A stretch of 42,142 nucleotides of DNA from an uncultured bacterium (GCA_905215445.1 CAJMPZ010000013.1:1-42142), one strand, 5' to 3'; shown: positions 1 to 8,889, counted from the first letter of the stretch. Translations and numbers: made by a program. Notes: generated by a model from the sequence alone, not told the origin.

Positions 1-1407
1 AGTGATGGTCTCCTCACGGGTGTAGCAGCAGTAGCTCGGACGGCCGGTCTGCTGCGTCACAAACGCAACGAAGATCTCGCAGCAGCCCGTCTGCTTGGAG
101 CCAAAGCCACCGCCGATGCGCGGCTTAATGACCTGCACCTGCGACTGCGGAATGTCGAGCGACTGCGCGACCATGCGGCGCACGTGAAAGGGCACCTGCG
201 TAGAGGTGGTCACCGAGATGCGGCCGAACGCGTCGGTCGTCGCGAAGGCGCGGAAGGTCTCCATGGGCGCGGTCTGCGTGGCCTGGCTGGTGTAGGTGCG
301 CTCAAAGACGATGTCACTCTGGGCGAAGGCCTCGTCCAAGTCGCCAAAGTCGCTCGTGCCGCTGCATACCAAGTTGCGCGGGACGTCGCCGCCCTGCGGG
401 AACATAAATGTTACGTCGCCCTCGGGGTGGACCACGATGTCATTATCGAGTGCCTTGGTAAAGTCGAGCAGCGGCTCGAGCACCTCATAGTCGACCTTGA
501 TGAGCTTGAGCGCCTTGTCGGCGGCCTCCTCGGTCTCGGCGGCGACGATCGCCACCTCCTCATTTTGGTAGCGCACGAGGTTCTCGAGAATCAGGCGGTC
601 GTAGGGACTCGGCTGCGGATAGCTCTGGCCGGCGATGGTAAAGCGGCGCTTGGGCACGTCCTCATAGGTGTAGACGCCCACGACACCCGGCACCTTCAGG
701 GCGCGCGACGTATCGATGGAGCGGATCTTGGCGCGGGCATAGGGGCTGCGCTTGAGCTTGACGATCAGGGCGCCGGCGGGCACCATATCGCCGGTGTAGA
801 CGGGACGACCCTCGAGCAGGGCCTTCGAGTCCTTCTTGGGCTGCTTGTGGGTGATCTGCTTGTAGGAGACGCCGTCGGAGCTCGTGTCGTTGACCGGCAG
901 CTCGGGCATCTCAAAGCCCACCTGCACGCCGGACTCGTTGAGGAAGCGCACGATGGCGCGCAGCTGGCTCTCGTAACCGCTGCAGCGGCAGAGGTTGCCG
1001 GCGAGCTGGCGCGAGAGTTCCTCGCGCGTGGCGACGAGGCTCGGGTCCTCCTTGGCGGCGCGGGCGAGCGCAAGCACGTTCATGATGAGGCCGGGGGCGC
1101 AAAAACCGCACTGCTCGGCGCCTTCGGCAGCCATCGCACGGGCGAGCGCCTCGGACTCGGCCTTGAGGCCCTCGAGCGTGGTGATGGAGCGGCCCTCAAC
1201 ACGGGCGGCGGGAACCGAGCAGCTCAGCACCGGGTCGCCGTCGAGCCACACCGTGCACAGGCCGCAGTTGGTGGTCTCACAGGCGCAGCGCACCGACGCA
1301 CAACCCTGCTCGCGCAACAGTGCAAAGAGCATGGTGTCGGGGGCAATCTGAACCTTGACCTTACGGCCGTTGAGCGTAAAGGAAAGATCGATGAGTTTGG
1401 CAGCCAT
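1..1407 (-). CDS. Molybdenum hydroxylase, fused 2Fe-2S and Mo-binding subunit (XdhD-like), cut by window edge
   Basis: The first 469 codons of a xanthine dehydrogenase/aldehyde oxidase-type protein are visible; the rest lies left of base 1. The N-terminal ferredoxin domain has Cys43, Cys48, Cys51 and Cys63. The second 2Fe-2S domain has a CGFC motif near residue 100 and a CRC motif near 140. The molybdopterin-binding domain then begins, with GGGFGSK at about 432-438. In the classical bacterial enzyme these parts are separate subunits. The fused form with a separate FAD subunit upstream matches the E. coli YgfM-XdhD arrangement, which belongs to the group linked to selenium-dependent molybdenum hydroxylases. 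The start overlaps the stop of the FAD subunit gene (TAATG), so translation is probably coupled. Substrate is unknown; a purine or another N-heterocycle is likely. Family assignment is firm; the selenium link is inferred from the neighbourhood. Confidence 0.87.
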   Translation of the reverse strand, partial: MAAKLIDLSFTLNGRKVKVQIAPDTMLFALLREQGCASVRCACETTNCGLCTVWLDGDPVLSCSVPAARVEGRSITTLEGLKAESEALARAMAAEGAEQCGFCAPGLIMNVLALARAAKEDPSLVATREELSRQLAGNLCRCSGYESQLRAIVRFLNESGVQVGFEMPELPVNDTSSDGVSYKQITHKQPKKDSKALLEGRPVYTGDMVPAGALIVKLKRSPYARAKIRSIDTSRALKVPGVVGVYTYEDVPKRRFTIAGQSYPQPSPYDRLILENLVRYQNEEVAIVAAETEEAADKALKLIKVDYEVLEPLLDFTKALDNDIVVHPEGDVTFMFPQGGDVPRNLVCSGTSDFGDLDEAFAQSDIVFERTYTSQATQTAPMETFRAFATTDAFGRISVTTSTQVPFHVRRMVAQSLDIPQSQVQVIKPRIGGGFGSKQTGCCEIFVAFVTQQTGRPSYCCYTREETIT

Positions 1408-2321
1408 TAGCGCACCTCGCTAGAATCGACGCCGGGCACGCGGCGGCAGGAATACTCGTCCGTGGCAAACTTGGGGATCTGCACGGTCTCGAGCTCGCGG
1501 GCAAGCGCGGCCGAAAGCTCGATGCCGGCGGCGCGACGCACAGCCTGAATCGCCAACGGTGCCGAGATGCGGCGGCGGTACTCGGCCGAGCCCCACAGGT
1601 TGGTGCCATAGCCCAGCGCGCGTACGGACGCGGCCAGGGCGCGCAGCTCGTCCTCGGAAGGCTGCTCGCTGGTGAGGCCACACGCCTCGCCCTGCAGCAG
1701 GGTCGCGCGCAGCGGGCGGGCGCCCACGGTGACGTGCCAGGAGCCGTCCCACCAGGTGGCGGTGACGTTCAGCGAGGGGAAGTCGGTCGCGGCCTTGCGC
1801 ACGGTCTCGTAACTCGCACGGTAATCGTGCTTGACGACCACGACGTGCTCGATCACGTCGCGCACATAGCCCATATCCACGAACTCAGCGAGCGGCACGC
1901 GGCCGGCGCCCGTCAGCTCAACATACGAATCGAGCGCCAGGAACGCCGAGAGAACGTCCGAGAAGCCAAAGCGGCCGTAGATGCTGCCGCCCACCGTGGC
2001 GGTATTGCGCAGCTGCACGCCCACGATGTCGTGGACGGCGAACTCAAAGACATTGTTGACAAGCGCGTTGAGCCCGGCATGACGCTCGAGCTGGCGCAGG
2101 GTGCACATGGCACCGATGCGAAACTCGGTCTCGGTCTCCTCGATCTGATCGAGTCCGCAGGCCGAAAGGTCAATCGCCGTCGCCACGCGACGCGAACCCA
2201 GACGCATCCAGATGCCGCCGCCCACAATCTTGTTGTTGCGGTTCTTCTGTAAGAGCTCATAGGCTTCGGCCGCGTTTCCAACACGGACGTAGGTACCGAA
2301 CTTGAGCACGTTCTCCCCCAT
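1407..2321 (-). CDS. FAD-binding subunit of the molybdenum hydroxylase (YgfM-like)
   Basis: A 304-residue protein of the CO dehydrogenase medium-subunit/xanthine dehydrogenase FAD family, which passes electrons from the Fe-S clusters of the partner subunit to an acceptor. FAD-binding signatures are visible: VGGGIW near residue 34 and NTATVGGSI near 106. Its length is usual for a stand-alone FAD subunit (about 260-300). It is the first gene of a two-gene unit, with its TAA overlapping the ATG of the fused Fe-S/Mo subunit by one base. The ribosome binding site is weak (GAAGAG directly before the ATG). A TACACT box at about 2345-2350 on the minus strand is a possible -10 element without a clear -35. 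The gdhA terminator just upstream insulates it from gdhA. Confidence 0.85.
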   Translation of the reverse strand: MGENVLKFGTYVRVGNAAEAYELLQKNRNNKIVGGGIWMRLGSRRVATAIDLSACGLDQIEETETEFRIGAMCTLRQLERHAGLNALVNNVFEFAVHDIVGVQLRNTATVGGSIYGRFGFSDVLSAFLALDSYVELTGAGRVPLAEFVDMGYVRDVIEHVVVVKHDYRASYETVRKAATDFPSLNVTATWWDGSWHVTVGARPLRATLLQGEACGLTSEQPSEDELRALAASVRALGYGTNLWGSAEYRRRISAPLAIQAVRRAAGIELSAALARELETVQIPKFATDEYSCRRVPGVDSSEVR

Positions 2322-2416
2322 CTCTTCACTTGTCCAGTACCTTTAAGTGTACCAAACGAGGGGGCATAGCTCGTGTCGGGACAAAATGAACCGTTTTCCT
2401 CCGTCGCATGCGGATC

Positions 2417-2449
2417 AAAAAAGGCTCCCAGCCAAGATGACTGGGAGCC
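2417..2449 (-). terminator. Rho-independent terminator of gdhA
   Basis: On the minus strand a perfect 9-bp stem (GGCTCCCAG/CTGGGAGCC) with a 9-nt loop is followed at once by six T residues. It lies 28 bp after the gdhA stop codon. Confidence 0.9.
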
Positions 2450-2476
2450 TTCTGCGATGCTATATCGAGCGAAGAT

Positions 2477-3832
2477 TTAGCAGACGCCCTGGGCGAGCAT
2501 GGCGTCGGCGACCTTCAGGAAGCCGGCGATGTTGGCGCCCATGACAAAGTTGCCCTCCTGGCCATACTCCTTGGCGGTGTCGTCCACGTTGTGGAACATG
2601 CCGCGCATGAGCTGCTCGAGCTTGCCGTCGACCTCGTCGAAGGTCCAGGACAGGTGCTCGGCGTTCTGGCTCATCTCCAGGCCGGACACGAGCACGCCGC
2701 CGGCGTTGGCAGCCTTGCCGGGCATAAAGGCGACGCCGTTCTCCTGGAAGTAGGTCGTGGCCTCGATGGTCGTGGGCATGTTTGCGCCCTCGCCGACCAC
2801 CTTGCAGCCATTGGCGACGAGCTCCTGGGCGTCCTCGAGCAGCAGCGTGTTCTCGCGAGCGCAGGGCAGCGCGATGTCGCAGGGCAGCTGCCACACGCCG
2901 CGGCCGTCGCCCTCGTGCCACACGGCACCGGGCTTCTCGTCAACGTACATGGCGAGCGTGACGCCCTTGTCATGGCCGGAGCGCTTCTTGTTGTAGACGT
3001 GCTCGAGCATGGTGTAGTCGATGCCGTCGGGATCCTCGACCCAGCCGTGCGTGTCGGAGCAGGCCAGCACCTTGCCGCCGAGCTGGGAAACCTTCTGGAC
3101 GGCGTAGATAGCGACGTTGCCGGAACCGTGAACGACGACGTTTTTGCCCTCGAAGGAGTCGCCGCGGCTCTTGAGGTACTCGTCCACAAAGTAGACCAGA
3201 CCATAGCCGGTGGCCTCGGTACGGGCGAGTGAGCCGCCAAAGGAGAGGCCCTTGCCGGTAAGGACGCCGGTCCACTCGTTGGTCAGGCGCTTGTACTGAC
3301 CGAACATGTAGGCAACCTCGCGGCCGCCAACGCCCAGGTCGCCGGCGGGAACGTCGGTGTTGGGGCCAATATGGCGATAGAGCTCGGTCATGAAGGACTG
3401 GCAGAAGTGCATTATCTCGTTGTTGGACTTGCCCTTGGGGTCAAAGTCGGAGCCGCCCTTGCCGCCGCCCATGGGAAGGGTGGTCAGGCTGTTCTTGAGG
3501 ATCTGCTCCAAGCCCAGGAACTTGAGCATGCCAAGGGTGACCGTCGGGTTAAAGCGCAGGCCGCCCTTGTAGGGTCCAATGGCAGAGTTGAACTCGACGC
3601 GGTAGCCGCGGTTGACCTGGACCTTGCCCTGGTCATCGACCCAGGGGACACGGAACATAACGATGCGCTCGGGCTCGACGAGGCGCTCAAGCAGGGCGGC
3701 CTCCTCGTACTCGGGATGGGCGCCGAGCGCCGGCTGGATGGTGCCGAGGATCTCGGTCGCGGCCTGGATGAACTCAGGCTGCTCGGGATAGCGGGCCTTG
3801 AGCTCGTCGAGAACTTTCTGCGTGTAGCTCAT
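2477..3832 (-). CDS. gdhA: NADP-type glutamate dehydrogenase
   Basis: A 451-residue hexameric-class glutamate dehydrogenase that interconverts 2-oxoglutarate plus ammonia and glutamate in the cytoplasm. Visible motifs are GPYKGGLRF (86-94), the active-site segment PMGGGKGGSDFDPKG (120-134) with catalytic Lys125, and the nucleotide-binding HGSGNVA (235-241). Length matches the NADP-dependent bacterial enzymes (about 447). I chose the ATG at 3832 because GGAGGA lies 4-5 bases upstream; an open extension of 16 codons has no such site and no family match. The gene is monocistronic, with a terminator downstream and a GC-rich hairpin in its 5' leader. Cofactor preference is inferred from family resemblance only. 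Confidence 0.95.
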   Translation of the reverse strand: MSYTQKVLDELKARYPEQPEFIQAATEILGTIQPALGAHPEYEEAALLERLVEPERIVMFRVPWVDDQGKVQVNRGYRVEFNSAIGPYKGGLRFNPTVTLGMLKFLGLEQILKNSLTTLPMGGGKGGSDFDPKGKSNNEIMHFCQSFMTELYRHIGPNTDVPAGDLGVGGREVAYMFGQYKRLTNEWTGVLTGKGLSFGGSLARTEATGYGLVYFVDEYLKSRGDSFEGKNVVVHGSGNVAIYAVQKVSQLGGKVLACSDTHGWVEDPDGIDYTMLEHVYNKKRSGHDKGVTLAMYVDEKPGAVWHEGDGRGVWQLPCDIALPCARENTLLLEDAQELVANGCKVVGEGANMPTTIEATTYFQENGVAFMPGKAANAGGVLVSGLEMSQNAEHLSWTFDEVDGKLEQLMRGMFHNVDDTAKEYGQEGNFVMGANIAGFLKVADAMLAQGVC

Positions 3833-3866
3833 GCTTCCTCCAATTGATGGAAAAGAAAGGTGTCGT

Positions 3867-3889
3867 TCGCGGCGCCCCATGCGCCGCGA
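3867..3889 (-). promoter_or_regulatory. Hairpin in the gdhA 5' leader
   Basis: A perfect 9-bp GC-rich stem (TCGCGGCGC/GCGCCGCGA) with a 5-nt loop lies 35 bp before the gdhA start. It has no T tract, so it is not a terminator. It may stabilise the leader or take part in regulation; no known riboswitch was recognised. Confidence 0.4.
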
Positions 3890-3898
3890 GCTTTATCG

Positions 3899-3928
3899 AG
3901 TATGGATAATATCGCACTGTTGCAGCAA
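3899..3928 (-). promoter_or_regulatory. Possible gdhA promoter
   Basis: On the minus strand TTGCTG and CATACT are separated by 18 bp, and the -10 box lies 67 bp before the gdhA start. The match to the sigma-70-type consensus is partial. Confidence 0.35.
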
Positions 3929-4046
3929 AGTTTCGCATAAGCCGACGAGCAGATGTTTCGTTTTGATTACGATGCAGGTAGAAGCGTTTTTGAGCACCCG
4001 ACGTACAAATCGCGTGTTTCGAAGCTGTTTCGTCCACATGGTCCAT

Positions 4047-4081
4047 ACCACCACAAAGAGGACAGGCACCTTTGTGGTGGT
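4047..4081. repeat. REP-like hairpin with a GGACAGGCACC core
   Basis: A perfect 12-bp inverted repeat (ACCACCACAAAG/CTTTGTGGTGGT) encloses an 11-nt loop, AGGACAGGCAC. The minus strand reads AAAGGTGCCTGTCCTCTTT across the centre. It shares the purine-rich GGGAC/GACAGG theme with hairpins at 7749, 25827 and 26312. There is no T tract, so it is not a plain terminator. Confidence 0.6.
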
Positions 4082-4253
4082 TGGCAGGATGCGTTGGCGG
4101 GAACGTATGTGAATCGAACACATCCAAGACGTTTTGCACGCCTCGCAACGGTTTTGAGGACCGCGGGGCCCACCGGAGCCCATCCGTTCCCAAGCGTGGC
4201 GGTATTTTACCAAACCCAACAGACCACAACCGAAAAGAGCGATGCGGAAACCG

Positions 4254-6218
4254 CTAACGCAGCGATCTCAGACCGCCGGACTCCTTGTCGAGTACTGTAA
4301 AGCGCACGGCATCCAGGTGCTCCAAGATGCTAATGGCTCGTTTGCGCGACACGCCTAAGGCCTCGCGCAGCACACTCGTCGTGGCAACGCCGCCAGCAGC
4401 CTCGATAGCCGCGGCGACGACCTCACGTGCATGGGCCTCGGCGGCGGCAGACAAGGCAACGTCGCGTTCGATCTTAACGATCGCGCGGTTGAGCGAAAGC
4501 TCGCGCAGGGCACGCGTCATGGTGTCGCGATCGAGCTGCAGACGCTCACCCACCTCGGGCAGCGTCGCCGCACCGAGACCCGCCTCGTCGAGGGCGGCCA
4601 CGATGCGCTGGCTCGCCTCGCGCACCACACGTATCGCCGCAGCGGCAGAGTGCGGGTCGAACACCTCGGCACCGTCGACGGCGCACACGCCACGTGCAGA
4701 GCCCTCGGCAATAAGTGCCATCGCGACATCGTTACCGGCGCCCGGCCAAGCCGCGTGCGCGACCGCACCGGACGTAAAGCCGATCTCCTTGGGAGCCGCC
4801 GCGTGCATGGAGGACAAGGCCGCAGCCAGCACATCCATTGCAGCATCGAGAGCCGAGGCATCTGCGTAGAGCACCGCACCGCCCGCAGCAAGCTCGCACA
4901 CGGCAGCCTGGTCCACAAGCCCACGCAAAACGATCTCGACCTCGCCGGTAACAAGATCGAGCGCTGCGGCAACACCGGCAGCAGCAACAGGCAGCGTTTG
5001 CAGCGCCAGCCACGCGTGTACGCCGTCCGCGACATCTCCGGACTCAAGCGCCGCATACAACGCGCGCTCCCCCGCCGACAGGACCCGCGCGCGGCGACAG
5101 CGCGATAGCAGGACGCGTCCGCCGCCAAGCAGCGAAATCGGCGAATACGACAGAATGACGGCATGATCGCCGGCGCGCAACGGCAGCGGCCGTTCCAGGC
5201 GCACCTGCACCACACGCGTCTCGCCGACCGCAATAGGCGGCTCGTCGTCTAAAAGCATAATGCGGCCGAGCACCTCAGCCGTGCCCGCCATAACGTGCAC
5301 GCGTGTACCCGAAGCAAGAACGCCGGCTCGCACGCCATCGCGCCCCACATATGTCAGTTGCATCAAAAAGCGCAGCGTCTGGCCCACGCGACCCTCGACG
5401 CCGAGCATCTCGCCGCGCTTGAGGCCCGCCACGCCATCGCCCACCAGGTTCAGGGCGACGCGCTGGCCGGGAACCGCGCACTGGGTATCCCCGTGAACCT
5501 GCACCCCGCGCACGCGACAGCGCGTTTGCGACGGCAGCGCAACGAGCTCATCGCCAACCGAAACGGGACCGTCGTGCAGCGTACCCGTCACGACGGTTCC
5601 GGTGCCGCGGATGCTAAAGCAACGGTCGATGGGAAGACGGGGCGCGGCGCCCGAGCCAGCGGTCGCCTCCAGATGCTCCGACCAGCACGAACAAACCGTG
5701 TTATCGAGCGTCGTAAGCAGCTCGTCCAGGCCCTCGCCCGTCTTGGAGGACACCGGCACTATAGAGGCACCCGCAAACACGGTCCCGTCCAGAAACGCCT
5801 CGACATCGAGCTCCGCCAGCGCGGCAATCTCGTGGTCGGCCAAATCGCGCATCGTGAGTGCGACGACCATGCGCGTCACACCCAACAGCTCCAGAACCCG
5901 AACGTGCTCGCGGGTCTGCGGCATCACGCCCTCAACGGCCGAAACCGCCAGCAACGCAACGTCCACGCCGGTGGCGCCCTGCACCATGGCGCGCAGATAG
6001 TGCGCATGCCCGGGTACGTCGACCAAGCCGACAAGCTTGCCGCTGGGAAGCTCGAGCTCGCCAAAGCCGAGCTCAGTGGTCATGCCTCGGCGCCGTTCGA
6101 CCTCCAGACGGTCGGGATTTTTGCCGGTCAGCGCCTCGATAAGGGCCGACTTTCCGTGGTCGACGTGTCCTGCCGTTCCGACGATAACGGGACATTCGAC
6201 AAGCTCGCGCGCGGTCAT
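4254..6218 (-). CDS. selB: Selenocysteine-specific elongation factor SelB
   Basis: A 654-residue GTPase that carries Sec-tRNA(Sec) to the ribosome at UGA codons and binds the SECIS hairpin with its C-terminal winged-helix domains. Visible motifs: G1 GHVDHGKS (17-24), G3 DVPGH (67-71), and a G5-like VSSK. EF-Tu-like domains II and III follow, and the last third is alanine/leucine-rich with winged-helix character. The G4 motif reads TMRD (122-125) where TKxD is usual, so a lysine that normally packs on guanine is methionine here. The ATG at 6218 overlaps the selA stop (ATGA), giving translational coupling; an in-frame extension upstream lies inside selA and was rejected. Length is slightly above E. 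coli SelB (614). Confidence 0.94.
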   Translation of the reverse strand: MTARELVECPVIVGTAGHVDHGKSALIEALTGKNPDRLEVERRRGMTTELGFGELELPSGKLVGLVDVPGHAHYLRAMVQGATGVDVALLAVSAVEGVMPQTREHVRVLELLGVTRMVVALTMRDLADHEIAALAELDVEAFLDGTVFAGASIVPVSSKTGEGLDELLTTLDNTVCSCWSEHLEATAGSGAAPRLPIDRCFSIRGTGTVVTGTLHDGPVSVGDELVALPSQTRCRVRGVQVHGDTQCAVPGQRVALNLVGDGVAGLKRGEMLGVEGRVGQTLRFLMQLTYVGRDGVRAGVLASGTRVHVMAGTAEVLGRIMLLDDEPPIAVGETRVVQVRLERPLPLRAGDHAVILSYSPISLLGGGRVLLSRCRRARVLSAGERALYAALESGDVADGVHAWLALQTLPVAAAGVAAALDLVTGEVEIVLRGLVDQAAVCELAAGGAVLYADASALDAAMDVLAAALSSMHAAAPKEIGFTSGAVAHAAWPGAGNDVAMALIAEGSARGVCAVDGAEVFDPHSAAAAIRVVREASQRIVAALDEAGLGAATLPEVGERLQLDRDTMTRALRELSLNRAIVKIERDVALSAAAEAHAREVVAAAIEAAGGVATTSVLREALGVSRKRAISILEHLDAVRFTVLDKESGGLRSLR

Positions 6219-7672
6219 CGACGCAAACCTGCCCGCACGGCATCCGCCAACGCAGACGCACACAGGTCAAGGTCGGTGTCGCGCAAAAGCGTGCGAACGT
6301 CAAAAAGCACCTGGTCGTGCCGCACGCGCGTCACAACCGGCGTATCGGGCTCCTGTACCATAGCGCGCTTTAGGCCATCGGCGGATAGACGCCCATCGAC
6401 GGGACAGACGGCAACGCAAAAAGTTGGGAGCTCGACGGTCGGCAGCGAACCGCCGCCCGGAGCAGACACGCCCTCGACAACCTGCAGCTCCACCGCCTCC
6501 TCACACTGAGACTCGCGAAGCTTGCGCAGCATGCGGTCATGCAGGCGCTTGGCCTGACGCTCGAGCGGAGCCGGCGCGCCGGAAAGCATGTTGAGCACCG
6601 GGATCTCCCGCTGTGCCGTATCGGGACCGGTCACATACAAGCGCAAAGTGGCCTCGAGCGCCGCGAGTGTGAGCTTGCCGGGACGAAGCGCGCGCATGAG
6701 CGGATGCGAAGCGCAGACGGCGATTACTTGGGCGCTACCGAGAATAATGCCCGCCTGCGAGGCGCCGAGCAGCTTGTCGCCCGAGCACGAGACGACGTCA
6801 ACGCCGGCGCAAAGCGAAGCGGATGTTGGCTGCTCCCCCGCATCGGCGAGCACCCCGTCTGCAAGCAACGCGCCCGAGCCCTGGTCCTCGTACAGCAACA
6901 GCCCGTGCTCATGCGCCAGCACGGAAAGCTCCGCCACCGAAACCTCCTCGTGGAAGCCTTCGATACGGTAGTTGGAAGGATGAACTTTCAGGATCATCGC
7001 CGTGTTGGGCGTAATGGCGCTTCGGTAATCATCCAGATGCGTGCGGTTAGTAGAACCCACCTCGACAAGTTTGGCACCCGAAGCCGCCATGATGTCGGGG
7101 ATGCGGAAGCTGCCGCCCACCTCGACAAGCTCGCCACGGCTCACGATGACCTCTTTGCCGCACGCATGCGCGGCAAGCACCAGCAGCACCGCCGCGGCGT
7201 TGTTGTTGACAACCAGGGCGTCCTGCGCCCCCGTGAGCGTGCGCAGCAGACGCGCGGCATGCTCTTTGCGACCCCCACGGGCACAGGTCGCGACGTCATA
7301 CTCAAGCGTGCTGTAGCCGCGGGCGACATCGGTCACCGCCTGCACCGCTGCGGGAGCGAGCGGGGCACGACCCAGATTGGTGTGAATCACAACGCCCGTC
7401 GCGTTGACAGCAGGGCGCAGGGTCGGCAGCGACAGTCGGTGGCACCGCCGCTCGATGGCCAAGGCAAGCTCGCGCTTGTTCCTAGCAGGAGCGCCAGAGC
7501 GAATCGCCGCGCGCTCGGCATCGAGCTCGGCGTCGATCGCCTCGCGCGCAATCGTGTCGCCCGCATCGCCGGCAGCCTTCATGACCGGCCACTCGACCAG
7601 CAGCTCGTGAACGGCGGGAATGGAGCGCAGGCGGTCGCGCACCTCGGCAGGCATGGATTCGCAGTCGCTCAT
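6215..7672 (-). CDS. selA: L-seryl-tRNA(Sec) selenium transferase SelA
   Basis: A 485-residue PLP enzyme that converts Ser-tRNA(Sec) to Sec-tRNA(Sec) using selenophosphate. The PLP lysine is Lys300 in the SGDKLLGASQAG segment; NNNAAAV near 156-162 and the HTNLGRAPL motif near 97-105 are family hallmarks. Length is close to E. coli SelA (463). The ATG at 7672 is chosen because GAAAGG lies 7-8 bases upstream; 25 further open codons upstream lack a site. It is the first gene of a selA-selB pair joined by an ATGA overlap. The selenophosphate donor gene selD lies about 5 kb away on the same strand. No tRNA-Sec gene was seen in the window. Confidence 0.95.
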   Translation of the reverse strand: MSDCESMPAEVRDRLRSIPAVHELLVEWPVMKAAGDAGDTIAREAIDAELDAERAAIRSGAPARNKRELALAIERRCHRLSLPTLRPAVNATGVVIHTNLGRAPLAPAAVQAVTDVARGYSTLEYDVATCARGGRKEHAARLLRTLTGAQDALVVNNNAAAVLLVLAAHACGKEVIVSRGELVEVGGSFRIPDIMAASGAKLVEVGSTNRTHLDDYRSAITPNTAMILKVHPSNYRIEGFHEEVSVAELSVLAHEHGLLLYEDQGSGALLADGVLADAGEQPTSASLCAGVDVVSCSGDKLLGASQAGIILGSAQVIAVCASHPLMRALRPGKLTLAALEATLRLYVTGPDTAQREIPVLNMLSGAPAPLERQAKRLHDRMLRKLRESQCEEAVELQVVEGVSAPGGGSLPTVELPTFCVAVCPVDGRLSADGLKRAMVQEPDTPVVTRVRHDQVLFDVRTLLRDTDLDLCASALADAVRAGLRR

Positions 7673-7748
7673 GGAAAGCCTTTCGACATATTCAATAAAA
7701 AGCAGGTCCCCCACGATCATCGTCGGCCACCAAATGGCGACGCGCATG

Positions 7749-7836
7749 CAAAAGGGACAGGTCCATTATGGCAGCTCATGGCAAGACGGCGCAGCGCCTC
7801 GTCCAAACCCGCCAAAATAAACCTGTCCCTCTTTGG
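7749..7836. repeat. REP-like element with GGGACAGGT/ACCTGTCCC ends
   Basis: Inverted ends AAAGGGACAGGT (7751-7762) and ACCTGTCCCTCTTT (7821-7834) enclose about 58 bp that can itself fold imperfectly around GGCGC/GCGCC. It fills most of the gap between the transporter gene and selA. The size and purine-rich tips resemble REP/MITE-type repeats. Confidence 0.5.
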
Positions 7837-7856
7837 TCGGTTATGCCGTGGGGCCT

Positions 7857-8693
7857 TTAGGCCTCCCTGTTGGCGTAGATAAACCAGTAGCCCAGCGCAA
7901 CGATCAGGGCGCCGCCCACGATATTGCCGAGCGTGGCGACGGAAAGATTGAGCGCCAGGCCCGCCGCGTTGAGGGCGTCGGCGCCGGCGACATCAACTCC
8001 ATAGCCGCAGGAGTGCATCAAAATACCCATGGGCAAAAAGTACATGTTGGCAACGCAGTGCTCAAAACCGCAGGCCACAAACGCAGCAATGGGCAGCAGA
8101 ATGCCCGCGACCTTGTCGACCACGGTCCTGCCAGCGGTACCGATCCATACAGCCAGGCACACAAAGATGTTGCACAGAATGCCGCGGAAGAAGATGGTGA
8201 CGGCGTCAATCGAAACCTTACCGGCGGCGACGCTCACCATGGTGTTGGCGACGGCCTCGCCGTTGAGCTTGTAAATAGCTGCCATGTAAACCAAAAAGAC
8301 GACGGACAGCGCGCCGGCAAAGTTGCCGATCCACACAACGACCCAAGCCTTGAGCATCTGGGCGAGCGTGATCTTTTTGCTCTTGAGCGCGCAGACCATA
8401 AGCGAGTTGCCGGTAAACAGCTCCGCGCCGCAAATGAGCACGAGCACCAGACCCAGGCAAAAAGCAAGGCCACCCACAAAGCGCTGGGCGCCCCAGCCAA
8501 GCGTGGGATCGCTCAAAAAGACCGTGAAGAACAGGCCGCCAAAGGCGATGAACGCGCCGGCGAACATGGCAAGCATAAAGGCCTTCGAGGTCGGTAGGTT
8601 GGCCTTGGTAACACCGGCAGCCTCGGTCTTCGCCTCGATCGCGGCGGGCGCCAGGCAATCGGGGGTGGAATATTCTGCCTTGGAATCTGCCAT
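7857..8693 (-). CDS. Formate/nitrite transporter family channel
   Basis: A 278-residue membrane protein of the FNT (FocA/NirC) family, which move formate, nitrite or hydrosulfide across the membrane as pentamers. Six hydrophobic segments are visible. Family features include FAGAFIAFGG in the first helix, GNFAGA, CNIFVCLAVW, and the CGFEHCVANMYF segment carrying the conserved histidine. Length matches FocA (285). The ATG at 8693 follows GAAAGAAG; the upstream open extension covers terminator-like hairpins and was rejected. Proximity to selA/selB suggests a formate role beside a selenocysteine formate dehydrogenase elsewhere in the genome, but no such enzyme is in the window, so the substrate is not settled. 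Confidence 0.88.
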   Translation of the reverse strand: MADSKAEYSTPDCLAPAAIEAKTEAAGVTKANLPTSKAFMLAMFAGAFIAFGGLFFTVFLSDPTLGWGAQRFVGGLAFCLGLVLVLICGAELFTGNSLMVCALKSKKITLAQMLKAWVVVWIGNFAGALSVVFLVYMAAIYKLNGEAVANTMVSVAAGKVSIDAVTIFFRGILCNIFVCLAVWIGTAGRTVVDKVAGILLPIAAFVACGFEHCVANMYFLPMGILMHSCGYGVDVAGADALNAAGLALNLSVATLGNIVGGALIVALGYWFIYANREA

Positions 8694-8761
8694 GTCGATC
8701 ACTTCTTTCTTACGTTGTGGGACAAGCATTGCCAAAGCACATGTCCCGCGCCGGATGGTCA

Positions 8762-8799
8762 AAACAAAACAGGCCAGAAGTAAACGTACCTCTGACCTG
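8762..8799 (-). terminator. Terminator-like hairpin upstream of the FNT gene
   Basis: Minus-strand stem CAGGTCAGA/TCTGGCCTG (9 bp, one G-U pair), 12-nt loop, then TTTTGTTTTG. It is the second such hairpin after the tRNA pair and lies in the leader of the transporter gene, so it may act as a backup terminator or attenuator. Confidence 0.55.
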
Positions 8800-8841
8800 C
8801 AAATTACTTGGAGCGACGGGTTCGTCACCCGGTACTCTCAC

Positions 8842-8878
8842 AAAAACGGCCTTGATCCCAAAAAGAATCAAAGCCGTT
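8842..8878 (-). terminator. Terminator of the tRNA-Pro/tRNA-Gly unit
   Basis: Minus-strand stem AACGGC-TTGAT pairing with ATCAA-GCCGTT (one mismatch), followed by TTTTTG. It lies 12 bp beyond the encoded CCA end of tRNA-Gly. Confidence 0.75.
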
Positions 8879-8889
8879 AACCAATCTTG

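Larger units (their letters stand above)
3833..4253. other. Intergenic region between gdhA and selB
   Basis: 421 bp without a convincing gene. The short open frames on both strands lack ribosome binding sites and family resemblance. It holds the gdhA leader hairpin, a possible gdhA promoter and the REP-like hairpin at 4047-4081. No clear terminator for selB was found. Confidence 0.6.

Noticed and set aside
184..1410. Long plus-strand open frame opposite the molybdenum hydroxylase gene
   Set aside because: It is a mirror frame caused by high GC content. The minus strand encodes a protein with both 2Fe-2S motifs and a Mo-binding motif; the plus frame has no family resemblance.
5295..6509. 404-codon plus-strand open frame over selB and selA
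   Set aside because: Antisense to two clearly identified genes; no ribosome binding site or domain.
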